A stretch of 64,000 nt of DNA. It comes from Triops longicaudatus. Taxonomy: Eukaryota > Arthropoda > Branchiopoda > Notostraca > Triopsidae. How positions within the stretch are numbered: the first letter of the stretch is position 1; every line of letters begins with the position of its first letter. The notes beneath the pieces were generated by a model, which did no database searches, had not been told where the DNA came from, and saw nothing but the letters and a program-made list of their open reading frames with translations. The translations under genes were made by a program, and so were the position numbers. Of the stretch, positions 53,001 to 63,834 are shown in pieces. The stretch is from positions 124,001 to 188,000 of the forward strand of contig JAGQDJ010000086.1 in NCBI GenBank assembly GCA_022885665.1, read 5' to 3'.

Positions 53001-55473
53001 ACAACTTTCGAACATGATCTTTGCTCATTTTGATATTCAGCAAGCCTAAAAGCTTCAGACATTCTTCGAAGTTCAGACTGCCTGTGTTATCCTTATCGGC
53101 TTTACGGAACTGCGCTTTAAGCCACCTACACACAGAGACACAAATGATAAGATTAAAGGGATAAGGAAACTCCTGTAAAAATGTCTTAATTGTATACATA
53201 CTCTTCATAAAGACGTTCCTGTCTCAACCCACGTACGACAGACAGCAAATGTCGGAGGCCACGAACCCATTTTTTTGCAATATCTTCCTCACCCGCCACC
53301 AAATCCAACGTTTGGCCGTCCCCGTAAACTATCGAGAAGCAATGCGACTCTTGCAAAATCGGATCGGTTGGATACTTTTTCTTCCTTTCTTCTACTCTTC
53401 GACCGACGCGGTTGAAGGTGTCGGTCGCCCAACCTGACCGCACATCTTGGATATCCAGGATGTCAACTAACAAACACAGAATGTCACAATTTATTACCAC
53501 AGTTATACAATCATTAGTTAGTGACAAATCAAGTGACAAATCAAGGAATATCTCGTAAAAAACACACTACGATCGAAAGATTCTAAAAAATCACGATATT
53601 GTTGATATACTAATTTGTAACTTTCTTGCAATCGGACAGCGAAAATGGAGGATTATTTTACACAAGTTTAGTTCATTACAAATCTGTACAAAACTCACAA
53701 ACGGAACGGCAACGTGCTTAATTCATGCCGGACGCCACTGCAAACAAACTCAAATAAGGTAAGCTAGACTAGTATAACATTGAAGCTCGTTGCATTTTGA
53801 GTTGCAACAATTGCTGTTAAATTACACTTTCCGATCACCATAAGACGAGCTTGTCATGTGGCTCAGTTATGAGCGAAAGCAACATAAAATACTCGAAATT
53901 TTAAGGGGAAAATATCTTTCGGATGCTTTGCATAGCTAGGGCTCGTCAATGTGGGATTTTCTACAGAAATTTTGCCTCCCATTTAGCTTCAAAGAGGATA
54001 TACTGACAATAAAGTCTGGCTTTTCTCTCCTTGGTTAGGGGCGAATCGAAATCACATTTTTGTGTGCAATCTTTTTTGCTTCGCAGCCCAGTTAATCATT
54101 AAGGGGGTTTTGGGTACATTGTTACTTGCATTTTTCATGTTGACAAATGCAAAACAGTGAATAAATTGGCTGCAATGGATTCCCCTGGAACAGAACTGTT
54201 TGATATTTCCCGAAGTTTGTCACAGTGGATGCACTCTGGCACCAACACAAAACGAGCGACCTTTAAAATCGTCCACGAGCGACAGGTCGTTATAAGAGGA
54301 CTCGTTACAGCCAGATACAACAAACCACTTCAAAGTACTGTTAAATCTCATCTGTAACGAATCTTCCGGATGACACAAATTGATCAGTACGTATGAATTT
54401 CGTTATATCGACATTTTCTACAAATTACGGATATTGGAACGTTTGATTCTTCCATAGTAGATATTCAGTTATAGAAGGGTTGTTATAGAATGATTCTGCT
54501 GACAAAAAATATCTGAGCTTTTGTAGCTACATGCATATCAATAAAAATAAATATAAACAAAAAGGAAAGTATAGTGAAACCCGGTTAATTACACAGGTTT
54601 GGGACCGGGCAGCCGGTAGGAAATTAGGCGGAGGACGAAATTACACGGAGTTGCAAAACCGGAATGTTACTACAACGGGACCGCAAGCACAGTATAAACA
54701 AAATGGGTTATGAAATTGTGCGATATCTAATTAGTTGGGTTCCACTATGAAAATTCACCTGATGGAAACAATAACTGCTCTCATATCCGAAGTTTTTTAT
54801 ATCGCATATTCTTCTGAACCCGGTTAACTACACAGGTTTGGGATCGGGCAGCCGGTAAAAAATTAATGAAATAACTCCATGAAATTACATGGAGTTGCAA
54901 AACCTGAATGGTACTACAACGGGACCGCAAGCTCAGTATAAACAGAATGGGTTCGTACATTTGCTTAACTATTGATCTTCAAACTACTCCACAAGGGGCG
55001 ATACGCCATTACGAAAAACAGTCGTCATAGGTAGCTTCACTTAATAAGATTTCCTAACCTTCTGTAACTATGCTACTTCAACCACTGTGAGATCTCACTA
55101 TAAAGAAAACCATGGGGGATAGAAAATTAGTTCGCTTGTCCCTCAAGTTCATTAGATCGGACATTATTTCTAAATATCTACATAACCTAGAAACCTTCTA
55201 ACTTCACATTAACCGACAGTTCGTTACGAAGGGTTCGTTATAGCGAAATTTTACTGTGTATAACTTTAGTACAAGAATCAAAATTCTTACTGTAATTATC
55301 CGTTTGGGAACAGATCGGCTTGTGCGTCGGTTCGTAGCAAATCCTTAGATGGTTCTCGTCTAGCGTATACCGTCTCGGGAACCATTTGTCATAACTGCGG
55401 ACTTTCCACAACTGGGTTCCTTTTCGCAAAACGGACAGTTCCGCTTCGGATGTTTTCGATCGTTTAATCACCT
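47008..55473 (-). CDS. Phospholipase C, delta type (first exon missing)
   Basis: Hydrolyses phosphatidylinositol 4,5-bisphosphate to diacylglycerol and IP3 at membranes. Exons 5' to 3': 55473-55291, 53466-53202, 53125-52880, 52792-52632, 51724-51521, 51468-51259, 51199-50931, 49355-49085, 49034-48914, 47840-47683, 47622-47473, 47096-47008 (TGA 47010-47008). All phases agree, giving 714 residues. Order: PH, EF hands, X box, acidic linker, Y box, C2. Catalytic residues are present: His and Asn of SSHNTY, Glu and Asp of CLELDLWDG, His of YHGHT and Glu of LSLENH. The short X-Y linker and the absence of SH2/SH3 or a long C-terminal coiled coil point to PLC-delta, not beta or gamma. The initiator exon was not found with certainty. 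Confidence 0.94.
47473..47622 (-). CDS. PLC-delta exon: C2 domain, second half
   Basis: Encodes GFNPVWNETTTFRVASPETT, MILFQVKDKDKISNNEFIGG and YALPVASLSQ. KDKDKISNNEFIG is the second calcium loop. Donor gtaaaa. Confidence 0.94.
47683..47840 (-). CDS. PLC-delta exon: C2 domain, first half
   Basis: Encodes TNSMTITIRIISGQSLPKAR, EEKKKDVIDPYVSVKLYGES, DDQKFKTKHVSDN. DVIDPYV supplies calcium-binding acidic residues. The 60-bp intron that follows (47623-47682) is open in frame, so a retained form would add about 20 residues. Confidence 0.93.
48185..48810. repeat. Dispersed repeat family, copy B
   Basis: Diverged second copy of the sequence at 28740-29400, inside the PLC intron between the Y-box and C2 exons. 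Confidence 0.65.
48914..49034 (-). CDS. PLC-delta exon: Y box end
   Basis: Encodes VALNYQTPGKDMMVARARFL and ENGNCGYVLKPDFLFGASNQ. No ATG-initiated ORF covers it. The acceptor is atttag and the donor gtaaag; CQI-VALNYQTPG across the join is the standard Y-box sequence. Confidence 0.95.
49085..49355 (-). CDS. PLC-delta exon: Y box, first half
   Basis: Encodes LKKVVSKDLSDLVNICQAVS, FKSFAQSRADNKWYQMSSFS, EGRAKELMETAWDDFVEHTS and RQLVRIYPAGSRTGSSNYNP. The position usually Asp in R-x-D-SSNY is Gly here (SRTGSSNY). Donor gtaacg. Confidence 0.95.
49356..50930 (-). other. PLC intron with a mariner/Tigger-like terminus
   Basis: At 50570-50690 the sequence ...GGGAATAGCGTTTC...GGAACGGATTACGTTCGTTAAGCGGGGCACCATTGTA has the layout of a Tc1/mariner-pogo (Tigger) end. 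The matching left end is not clear. A 9-bp perfect hairpin with a 7-base loop lies at 50879-50903. No gene is seen. Confidence 0.4.
50931..51199 (-). CDS. PLC-delta exon: X end and X-Y linker
   Basis: Encodes DMLYTDPVDENLTSLPSPET, LKYKIIIKGKKMKSASVMPS and an acidic linker (ADLAENEEESRNL) to PPAEEK. The linker is short, as in delta isoforms. Donor gtaaga at 50930. Confidence 0.95.
51259..51468 (-). CDS. PLC-delta exon: X box, second half
   Basis: Encodes LDLWDGPNDEPSIYHGHTIT, SAILVKDVLADAIKTHAFDV, SPYPVILSLENHLSPPQQDK and LAKHLKEILG, containing Asp, His and Glu of the active site. Donor gtcagt. Confidence 0.96.
51521..51724 (-). CDS. PLC-delta exon: X box, first half
   Basis: Encodes GFTNLLTSGMFEVLRPEHST, VHQDMTRPLAHYYIASSHNT, YLTGNQLTSESSIEAYINAL and RKGCRCLE, including the catalytic His and Asn of SSHNT. 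The donor gtaatc leaves C, which with TT of the next exon makes Leu of CLELDLWDG. Confidence 0.95.
52632..52792 (-). CDS. PLC-delta exon: EF-hand region end
   Basis: Encodes YATSNGSVMTATELLTFFRK, EYQDENVSIENVQKLIQSFE and LSEIKSRDCLSLA. Acceptor tgtag, donor gtaaga. Confidence 0.93.
52880..53125 (-). CDS. PLC-delta exon: EF-hand region
   Basis: Encodes WLKAQFRKADKDNTGSLNFE, ECLKLLGLLNIKMSKDHVRK and further helices. The first loop DKDNTGSLNFEE has canonical calcium-ligand positions; the second (NEANTNRKTVK) is degenerate. The donor AA|GTATAT joins the next exon as FRKYATSNGS. Confidence 0.93.
53202..53466 (-). CDS. PLC-delta exon: PH domain, second half
   Basis: Encodes IDILDIQDVRSGWATDTFNR, ESHCFSIVYGDGQTLDLVAG and EEDIAKKWVRGLRHLLSVVR, the C-terminal strands and helix of the PH domain. 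Acceptor gttag, donor gtatgt. Confidence 0.94.
54573..54953 (+). repeat. Two copies of a pogo-like repeat unit, about 135 bp each
   Basis: Copies at 54573-54710 and 54816-54953 share CCCGGTTAA.TACACAGGTTTGG, GGGCAGCCGGTA, GGAGTTGCAAAACC and CTACAACGGGACCGCAAGC. They lie in the first PLC intron, 105 bp apart and in the same orientation. Confidence 0.7.
55291..55473 (-). CDS. PLC-delta exon: PH domain, first half
   Basis: Encodes VIKRSKTSEAELSVLRKGTQ, LWKVRSYDKWFPRRYTLDEN and HLRICYEPTHKPICSQTDNY. The LWKVR...W...R pattern matches the residues that hold the inositol phosphate head group in PLC-delta1. The polypyrimidine run ending ttttag (55474-55479) marks an acceptor, so the in-frame ATG at 55537 lies in the intron. 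Confidence 0.9.
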
Positions 55474-57348
55474 CTAAAACATACACACAGAAAGTAGAAA
55501 AAAATACGCCGCACCCATTATCGAGCGTTTCTTTCAAATACTTGGACCATGAACATTCTTAGTGCTCTACAAACGTCAAGGCTATCGAAGTCAAACTCGG
55601 TGAGAAAATACCTTGAACAAAGTCGGAAAAAGAATAAACATATTGCCCGGAAGGTTGTCGAAACCCACTTTCACCATAACCCATTATTGCTAATGGTACA
55701 CATACACGGAAGAAAAAAAAAATTAGCTTCTTTAGAGTCTCAGCCCGTGTTAATCAATACTACCACGTCTGTTTTCTTGGTACGTTCGACTTTTTCCGCT
55801 TACGACTACGGTCAACGTAGCCACGGTGACTACCCATATCAAAATGCGACACCTTGATTCTAATTTACACATCGAAGGAGAAGACTTGCGTCGATATCAA
55901 CAAACCTTCTTGCGTAGCCCAGGTTTGTTCGAATGCCACGAAAACAGGGATAGAACACCTCCACGTCGGATAATACCACTGTTATCGGCTATTGATAAGC
56001 CAACAACGAACTTCTACAACATTCTATAATGACAATCAGTCTAGATTCTAAATACCCGCAACTCTTCTGTCCAGGCACCTTACGCAGGCCAATAACCCAC
56101 GCAAGGGGTACGTTACATTGCTGTACAAATTGCGTGTACCTAGAAAACAGACTTTTTCACTTCCCATTTGTACGTAGCTACAACTCATGGCATGGAAACC
56201 AGTTTTAAGAACTTTATCACGTTTAGCAAACTTTCCTAACGTGCACATTCTTGAACTTTGATGTCTGTTGCATTCGAAATGAAGGTTCAAGGTAAAAGCA
56301 AATGGACTGAGACAAGAAAACTAATTTTTTCCTTACCGAACGACAGTAAAACACGCATTTTTACAAAAACGCACACAAATAAATACACATAAGCCTATAC
56401 CGTAAGCCCTTCGCACAACGAATTGTTTTTTCAGACAATCAAATACGAACCATTTGCTGTGATGACAACGAATTTCTTAAGTTTTTTTTACAACCACAAG
56501 TTGTAATTTTCCCTGGGTTATGAACCAACCCTTATCGCTGACGTCATTACACGGATATTACCCGTGCCCACACATACTTGCATTGTCGCGATGACGCATT
56601 TTCATGCGTATGGGGCACGGGATACGCACAAAAACAACATAAAAGGTCTCTCCTTACCCTTGTATTCCGGCGTGTCCTCCAATGTAGGGTAAAGGAGGGG
56701 TTTACTCGGGCTAGACATGTTTTTTTTTCGAATTCACTATTGTGCAACGTTAGTAGTGCAAATGGGACTTTTCGCGGTTGCAATCCCAGTATTAATAAAA
56801 CCTTGAAATTTCAGTGTTGGGGTATTTAACGTAATCCGGAGCAGTGTAATTAAGCCGTGTTAGAACACGATAAAAGCTTCTTAGTAGCTGCTTGATATTA
56901 CCCTCACTTCTCTCGGAACCAACAGGCAAACACACGCCTTCCGACTGGTACGACTCGCACGGACATGCAGAGAGAACAGAAAAGAATTCAACAAGTTTCA
57001 AGGACACTTGTTCCCGGCGGTTGAAGTACCTGACTGACCAAAGGGAATCTCATGAAGAAGGAGAGATAGGGACAAGACTGTAAACGACTCATGCTGATCA
57101 TCCTGTAAACTGTTCCTTTTCCTTTCTTATCCCGAGCCGACGGAATCTGGAATAGCGTCTAATAGACATTGATCGTGTTTACATCGCGTGTTGTACAGAA
57201 CGTGACAACACTTGAGGGTTTCTACTTTTTAGTTGGCAGTGTTATGAGCGGGAAGACGACTGAAGGATAGCCCTGCGTAGCTCGGTAAGTTACACAAAAA
57301 AACGTTCAAGCCTTAGGAGAGGTACAACGGCCATATTTCATTTTTGCA
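55474..57348. other. Region between PLC exon 2 and the SDR start
   Basis: Must hold the PLC first exon and the promoters of two divergent genes unless the PLC start lies further away. One candidate PLC start exon is 57007-56902 on the minus strand (MSLKLVEFFSVLSACPCESY...), whose donor phase fits; this is untested. No other gene is seen. Confidence 0.35.
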
Positions 57349-59922
57349 ATGCCGGCTTTGTTCCATTTCCACGGCTGGTGGGAAGAGCTGAGCATTTGGC
57401 TAGGAACAGCCTTTGCGTGTATGTTTTTGGCAACGTGTTTCATAAGTGTAGTGACTTGGATCTGGTGGAGGCGTACCCAGGCGTCGAGCCTCTTGGACGC
57501 TAGGGGCAGAATTGTTTTGATTACTGGTTGTGACTCAGGCGTGGGACTGTCCTTGGCTAGCTACGCCCACGAATTGGGCTTTCACGTTTTAGCGGGGTGT
57601 TTGAAATCGAATGGCGAGGGAGCAGCATTGCTACGGCGTTTGAGTGAAAAGGCGCCAGAGCGGATGGTGATAGTGCCGTTGGATGTAACGAGATGTGAAG
57701 ATGTCGAAGCCCTGAAAGAAAAAGCCGAGGAGTGGATGAGAAAAGAAACATTGGAATTGTGGGCCGTAGTAAACAATGCCGGCGTATTGGTTTTTGGGAT
57801 GTTGGAGTGGTTGAACGAAGAACAAATTTCCATGCAGATAAGGGTCAACTTGGAGGGCGCAATTCGTGTCAGTAATGTATTTCTGCCATTGCTACGAAAG
57901 TCTAAAGGTATTGATATTTTAGACAAACGTTCTATGTACTTCGCTGTTATACGCCGCGTTGTATTTTTTCGCTTGTTGATGCTTTCTGAGTGCAAGAACC
58001 ATACGTGTTAGAATTTGAGCAAATTTTGAAAGCTTCATTAATTTACGTAAAAATCATACAATCTGCCAGAAAGAGGTTTTGTTGGCCCAGAAAGACATAC
58101 TACAGTCAAAGCGCTTTAACCGGGAGGGATACGTTCCCAAGAAGTATGCGAGTGTGACAAGACGTGAATGAGGAATGGAAAATTACGTTGAAAGATACGT
58201 TCTGGAGTTCCCTAAAGGAAACATCCCAAAAAATAACAAAAGCGAAGAAAAATTCTTCGTTGCAAAACTAATCAGATGCCAAATTTATAGTTGACGAATT
58301 TTTTAGAGCATTAGGGCCTTTTCTGCTGTTTAGCACCTTCCACAAATATTATCACTCAGTTGATCTCAGTTACTGCTTTGCCAAACCTAATTCTGAAATC
58401 AAGCTTCGCTCCATATACGAATAAACTTTCACAGAAATTGTCACACGACGTTAGCAAATTTTATTCGTTAGCTGAAATGTCATGCTTCATTTATTATTGG
58501 AAGCAAAATTTTTGTTTTCTCTGCACGACCGCTAAACAGAGAACAATAGCAGTGATAATGGGAGTAATATGAAAAATGTTGTCCGCGAGAAAGAAACCGC
58601 AAACGAAAACTAGTGAATGAGGATTTTGACTGTATTACATTGTAATCTTCTATCGGCTAATTTGATTTTAGTCGTATATGGCAAGAAAACTTTGGTCAGC
58701 CTAACCTAACTTTGCTTTACCTAATCAATCTAATGTAACGTAACATTACTTACTTAACTCATCCTAATTAACTAATGCAATGTTATTTAGCTAACCTATT
58801 TTACGGCCTCAGTGGGATAGGCAAATACTGTTGTAATTCTTCCAGATTATTTTAGGGAACTTCAGTATTTCGTCTTACAGCTTTGACAGTTATGTTATGC
58901 TTAGATGTAACTGATATGGACTGTAGGTTGCCTCCCACTGGTTTACTTATTCAGAAGGTTAGTTAGTACATAATTTCTGCCCTAGGGGGCCTATAATCGA
59001 AACATACGGAACGCGGCGTATAATAGAGAGTTACTATGTGCGAAATGTCGTTTCACATGGATGTTTTGACTTGTGTATTAGAAATCTTTTTAAAATATTT
59101 TCTTCTCCTGCCTCAGGAAGGCTAATTAGCCTGACGAGTCCAACAGGTCAATTGGCTTTTCCAGGTCTGGCGGCTTATTCTGCTACGAAAGCGGGCATTG
59201 AAGGCTTTTCTGATGCACTTCGACGAGAAATGAAATTATGGAATGTTGACGTCATTTTGTTCAATCCAGGTAAATTGCTAAAAACGAGGGTAATGAAGTA
59301 AAGAGGGTAATGGCGGGCAGGCCACGTGGCTGGGACTCCGTTTTGAATCCCGTTCAACATGTCTTTCCAAGTCTTTTCATGTTTATCACGCTTGGTGTTG
59401 AAATTCGATTTTATCATTCGATCAAATCGTACATAGTGTTTCCCATAACTCCTGTCCGGATTTACGTGCCTTCTTTCCTTTGTATCCAAGGTCGCCATAG
59501 CTCTAGTTGCCATTTTGTCCTGTAACGCCATGAATCCTTTATTGAGTTATGGAATCCTGTACTAAATTATAAATTTTCAAGGGGACTTGTCACGCCACAC
59601 ACAAATCATGGCTGCACAGAAGCTCCATTTTGACCGTATGAAATCTCGCGTGGACCAAACAGTCTACGGAGATTTCTTTCGCGCCTTTGAACATCACATT
59701 GTGTCCAACTTTAGCCCGCCACAAGTAGATGTCTTACAAGACGTCGGGAATATGTATTCAAACTTCAAAGAAGCATTGCTAAGCATTCAGCCTCATTCTC
59801 GCTACCAAAATTTAAGTGCGCCCTTCCATTTATTCCTGCATGTAACCCGCCTGCTACCCAATTCCCTGACCGATCCCGTCATTCGTGCTATTGGTCTAAA
59901 ATCCATGGGCTACAACCCATAA
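57349..59922 (+). CDS. Membrane short-chain dehydrogenase/reductase, complete
   Basis: NAD(P)-dependent oxidoreductase of the classical SDR fold, nearest in style to the SDR9C group (17-beta-hydroxysteroid dehydrogenase 2, retinol or hydroxybutyrate dehydrogenases). Exons 57349-57907, 59117-59269 and 59582-59922 (TAA 59920-59922) give 350 residues. An N-terminal membrane segment spans about residues 14-40. Cofactor motif TGCDSGVG at 59-66, NNAG at 142-145, catalytic Ser near 194 (ISLTSPTG) and YSATK with Tyr207/Lys211. The active site is intact. The ATG at 57349 is chosen because it is the first Met before the hydrophobic segment. Substrate cannot be read from sequence; insect shroud, used in ecdysteroid synthesis, belongs to the same broad group but I cannot assign it. 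Confidence 0.92.
57908..59116 (+). other. SDR first intron
   Basis: Contains a pogo-like terminus (CAGTCAAAGCGCTTTAACCG near 58096) and an inverse TTAGGT island (58695-58800). No coding sequence is recognised. Confidence 0.5.
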
Positions 59923-60074
59923 TTTAGCTCCATTTACAAATCTCATCGAAGAATAAGTCTGGAAAACCTAACTATCAACAGCAACTATTGCGAACAACTG
60001 TCTTATCTAAGTGTATTGCAATTGTAGCATACGTGAACAATAACCCCATGTACAAGTTACTCAAAAACAAGACA

Positions 60075-60080
60075 AATAAA
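60075..60080 (+). promoter_or_regulatory. Candidate polyadenylation signal, SDR gene
   Basis: AATAAA 153 bases after the SDR stop codon and 93 bases before the end of the convergent ZFPL1 coding region. Confidence 0.6.
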
Positions 60081-60172
60081 GATCATCCCCTCTGTTACTA
60101 TAGGTTCTCATAATAGTTTCATTGCTTCTTATAAAGCACAATCAGCGTTAAATTTAATATACGGAAAAAAAT

Positions 60173-61954
60173 TTAATGGCCATCTTTCATGCGTAACATT
60201 GGATTACGATCGAACACGTCATCTTCAACCGGTCCGCTAAATATTCTCGAACTTATAGCCAACAGTAAAATTACTCCCACTACTCCTAGAACAGCCCACA
60301 AAGCTGTACGTCGCTTTGACTTCTTCGACAGACCTTTTTGTTGAATGGCATTCCTACAAAAGGAAGAGGAAATAAAATTACAGTTATCCAAACAAACACA
60401 AAGAGCGAAAAGGATCGAACGGTATTTTAAAAAAATACACAAAAGCTAATATATACGAAATACGGAATTAAAATCTACCTAACACTAACTAAAAGCTAAA
60501 AAATATGTTCTTAGAAAGTTAAGAAATATTATAACTTAGAAATAAATTTGAAAACAAAGTAGGCTAAATCAAACGGTTTAAAAATGTAATTTTTTAGAAA
60601 TGCTTAAAAAATAGTAGAAATAAAGAAAAAGATTGAAAAAAATAAACTATGCGAACGTAAATTAACAAAAGATTAAAATAGAAGAGCAAAATAACTTAAA
60701 AACAAAGGATACAAAGAATATTATTTCAAAAAAGTTCATAAAGATAACAAACGTAAGAGTGGTAACAAAGAATGCATTCAGCTCGTGTTCGCTTACTGTA
60801 TCCATCGGCCAACCATCTCCGTAGCTGATTTGCGCTTGTATTTGTCGTCATCATTGTCAATTAAACCCTTATATCGAGGAGCAGCGGAGTCATTTCTGTG
60901 GTACACAGCACCGTCGTTGAATCCCTCAACGTTGACTACACTAAAAGGTGGTCCAGATGGCCTACTAGGCGCCGGCGTAAAGGGACTACTCATGGCACCG
61001 TTGTGTAACCTGGCTTGTGGAATCGATTCTGAGCTATGAGGGCTGGCGATGCCACTGTCATCTGACAAACTCGTCATAACGTCGCTATCCATCGCCTGCA
61101 CAAAGGAGCAAAATAACATGATTAAGCCACTTTAAACTTTATCTTTCATGCAACTGTATATGTTGAAACTCGCTGAATGATTTCAGGAAAATCGACTACG
61201 CTCTTTCTAGCCTTTTTTCCAGCATATTCAAATTCACTTCACCATCATGCAACTAAATGCAGGAGTGCGACAGCCGCCACAGACTGACCAAGTTCTACGC
61301 CAAGGATTTTTTAAAAATCCAACAAACCAGAGCCAAATGCCCTACGCTGACGGCATGCCACTGGCTAACAATGAATTGTCCCTTGCGAAAGCCATATCTA
61401 CTGGTAAAGGAATTTTCGAACTGAATTTATTGGTATCACTTTTGAACGTTCGCTGGCTCATAGGCATGGTTCTAGTAATGGAAGTTTCACTGTTGTCAGC
61501 GTCGTACCTTTAGCATAGGCCAACTGACTGAGTTTGTATTTCAGAGACTGCATTTGGTCACTCTATGGTGGCTTATGTTCGCGCGTTACAAGTGGACTGT
61601 TCCACCTTCATTTACACTTCTTTCTCATTACCGAAGCAACTGCCTGTATCTAATGCAATCAGTGATTTGTATGCAAGTACCATAACACGTCAAACTCTTC
61701 GATGCTATATTAAGATAAATTACTTGGATAATAGAGAATTACTATATAAATTTCAGAACTGCATGACGGGCAATTTAGTGGACTTACAAGCCATATATAT
61801 ATATATATATATATATANNNNNNNNNNNNNNNNNNNNNNNNNNNNNNNNNNNNNNNNNNNNNNNNNNNNNNNNNNNNNNNNNNNNNNNNNNNNNNNNNNN
61901 NNNNNNNNNNNNNNNNNNNNNNNNNNNNNNNNNNNNNNNNNNNNNNNNNNNNNN

Positions 61955-62005
<51 letters not shown>

Positions 62006-63834
62006 TAGATATATATATAGATATATATAGATAGATATAGATATATAGATATATATATAGATAGATATATATAGATATATAGATATATAGATAGATAGAT
62101 AGAATTCTAGCTCTTGTTTAGTTATCCTTTTCATTTAATTAAGCGTGATAGTTTGAAGAACGAATCCGGAATGCTATCTGTTCTTAGGAGTGACATGTCC
62201 TACCATAGGTAAACCCAAGCCTTCCCTGGCCCAACTTCTCCGCGAAAGCGCATTCCGCAGCGCGTCAGCTACTGGAGAAACCATGTTAGTTGGCGGAAAA
62301 ATAGCCGTGCCGCATGTCGGGCACATAAAACCGGCCGGAGCAGTGTTCGGAGGCAACTGTCTCGCCCAAGCGTCCAAACAGTTAATGTGATAAACGTCTA
62401 AAAAGAGAGCATTCCGGTTAGTCTGTGTTCCAATCTTGATTCAACATTTTCGTCTTCCTTTAAGTTTTCTTTCACATTTCAACTTGAAGAACACATATGA
62501 GTAAGTTTCGTAAATTTGTTTTTGGCCCACGTTAGGGCAAGTTGGCGTGAGTTACCTAAATGGTGTGACTTAACGGATCTAAAATAACCAAATTAAAATG
62601 CCCTAACTTAAATATAACTCAAATCACGTATCCTGTCTAATCTAACAGCCCATATGGCACGAACTACTTAAAATAATGATGGTTTTAAACTGGCGTGTCG
62701 CCAGTTAAACGTGCCGTTACATGGCCAGCTCGACACCTTACAACACTGGAATGCAACACAAACACAGAAACACACACACAAACCGAGGGGTGGATTGTCC
62801 CATTCTAAACATGAAATTTTCACCACAACAGAAGAAAGCCTTGCAGTACCTAGTCTGTGACTAACGGAAAGGCTAGTGTCGTGCGTGTGTCAACTTGTCG
62901 TGTATGTATGACTCACGCATAACGCAAGAAAATTGTATTCTTTCTTTTCTATCTTCCCACCTTGATTCCTAGTTTTCCCATCCTAACCTACCTAAACCTA
63001 GCCTAATTTAACTTATTTTAACAATTTTTGATGCATTTAATCCCGGCGCGCCTATGCAAACTAGAATAATTTCACACCAGAAGCGCCTAAAACCAAAACA
63101 AACGGATGGAAATACTGTTATTATAATTATATTCAGTGATGCACTTTAGCCATGTTTCTTGCAAGAATGGTCGCGTTTTTTCGGGAAATTCTTATTAATC
63201 CTAGTTCATCTACTTCTACTGAAGCTAACTAATGCAAAAGTTTCACACAAATGCAGTCTCGGGTTTGAAAAAAAAGCCGACATGACAGGGCAGTAATTTT
63301 ACGGGGCGTAAAATGGATAAGTACCACTTAATTAACTCTGTGAACTAAATATAAAAATAAAATAACCAAACAAATTTAACCAATGCTGCCTTTAACATTT
63401 AAGTAATTGCAACCGTTTTTCTACGTATTTCAGTCCTATTCAGAAAACTGGATTACTAGGATTTCCTATTCGTAAAAATTGTTTGGTAGCGACAAAATGC
63501 GGACCACACAATTCAACACGTGATAAAGTATTTAGTAAAAATATTTTCGGCGTACGGTAGCAAGTCAGACGTATGCACTCTTCATTATTCAGGTCACCCG
63601 AGCAGAGGTCACAAGAAGGACTGTAGTCACTGTCCTTCAGCCATTGCAAGTAGGACTGGACAATACACTACGCAAAGAAAGAAAGCTGATTTTATTACCA
63701 AATAAACTGTAAAAGTATGTGAAGAATTTTACCTTCGGGTGATTGCTGACCATACAATATTCGCAAACGTTAACTCTATGTTCGAAGCAAAATTGATTTG
63801 TAACTTTTTTCTTTGGGCATTTGCACAAACCCAT
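60173..63834 (-). CDS. ZFPL1: ZFPL1, zinc finger protein-like 1 (complete)
   Basis: Membrane protein of the cis-Golgi that in vertebrates binds GM130 and supports Golgi structure. Exons 5' to 3': 63834-63733, 63667-63556, 62397-62204, 61095-60797, 60353-60173; all in phase, 295 residues (human about 310). It starts MGLCKCPKKKVTNQFCFEHR with zinc ligands Cys4, Cys6, Cys16, His19, Cys24, Cys27, His32 and Cys35. A second RING-like finger follows with Cys53, Cys56, Cys70, His75, Cys78 and CPTC at 97-100. LPPNTAPAGFMCP and the GLGLP motif are family signatures. DNDDDKYKRKSA precedes the C-terminal membrane span TALWAVLGVVGVILLLAI. Intron 3 contains the assembly gap but no coding sequence is lost, because exons 3 and 4 join in frame. 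Confidence 0.96.
61793..62103. repeat. (AT)n/(GATA)n microsatellite with a 137-base N gap
   Basis: An (AT)n run enters the gap at 61818 and leaves it at 61954, then grades into GATA units until 62103. It lies in ZFPL1 intron 3, so the true length is unknown but coding is unaffected. Confidence 0.95.
63070..63325. repeat. Dispersed repeat family 2, copy B
   Basis: Diverged copy of 39130-39385 in the same orientation, in ZFPL1 intron 2. Confidence 0.55.

Noticed and set aside
55474..55537. Start of PLC at the in-frame ATG 55537
   Set aside because: The segment TTTTTTTCTACTTTC...TTTTAG is a splice acceptor tract, and the phase requires an upstream exon.
61247..61513. 88-aa + strand frame in ZFPL1 intron 3
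   Set aside because: No splice or domain support; ZFPL1 is complete and in frame without it.
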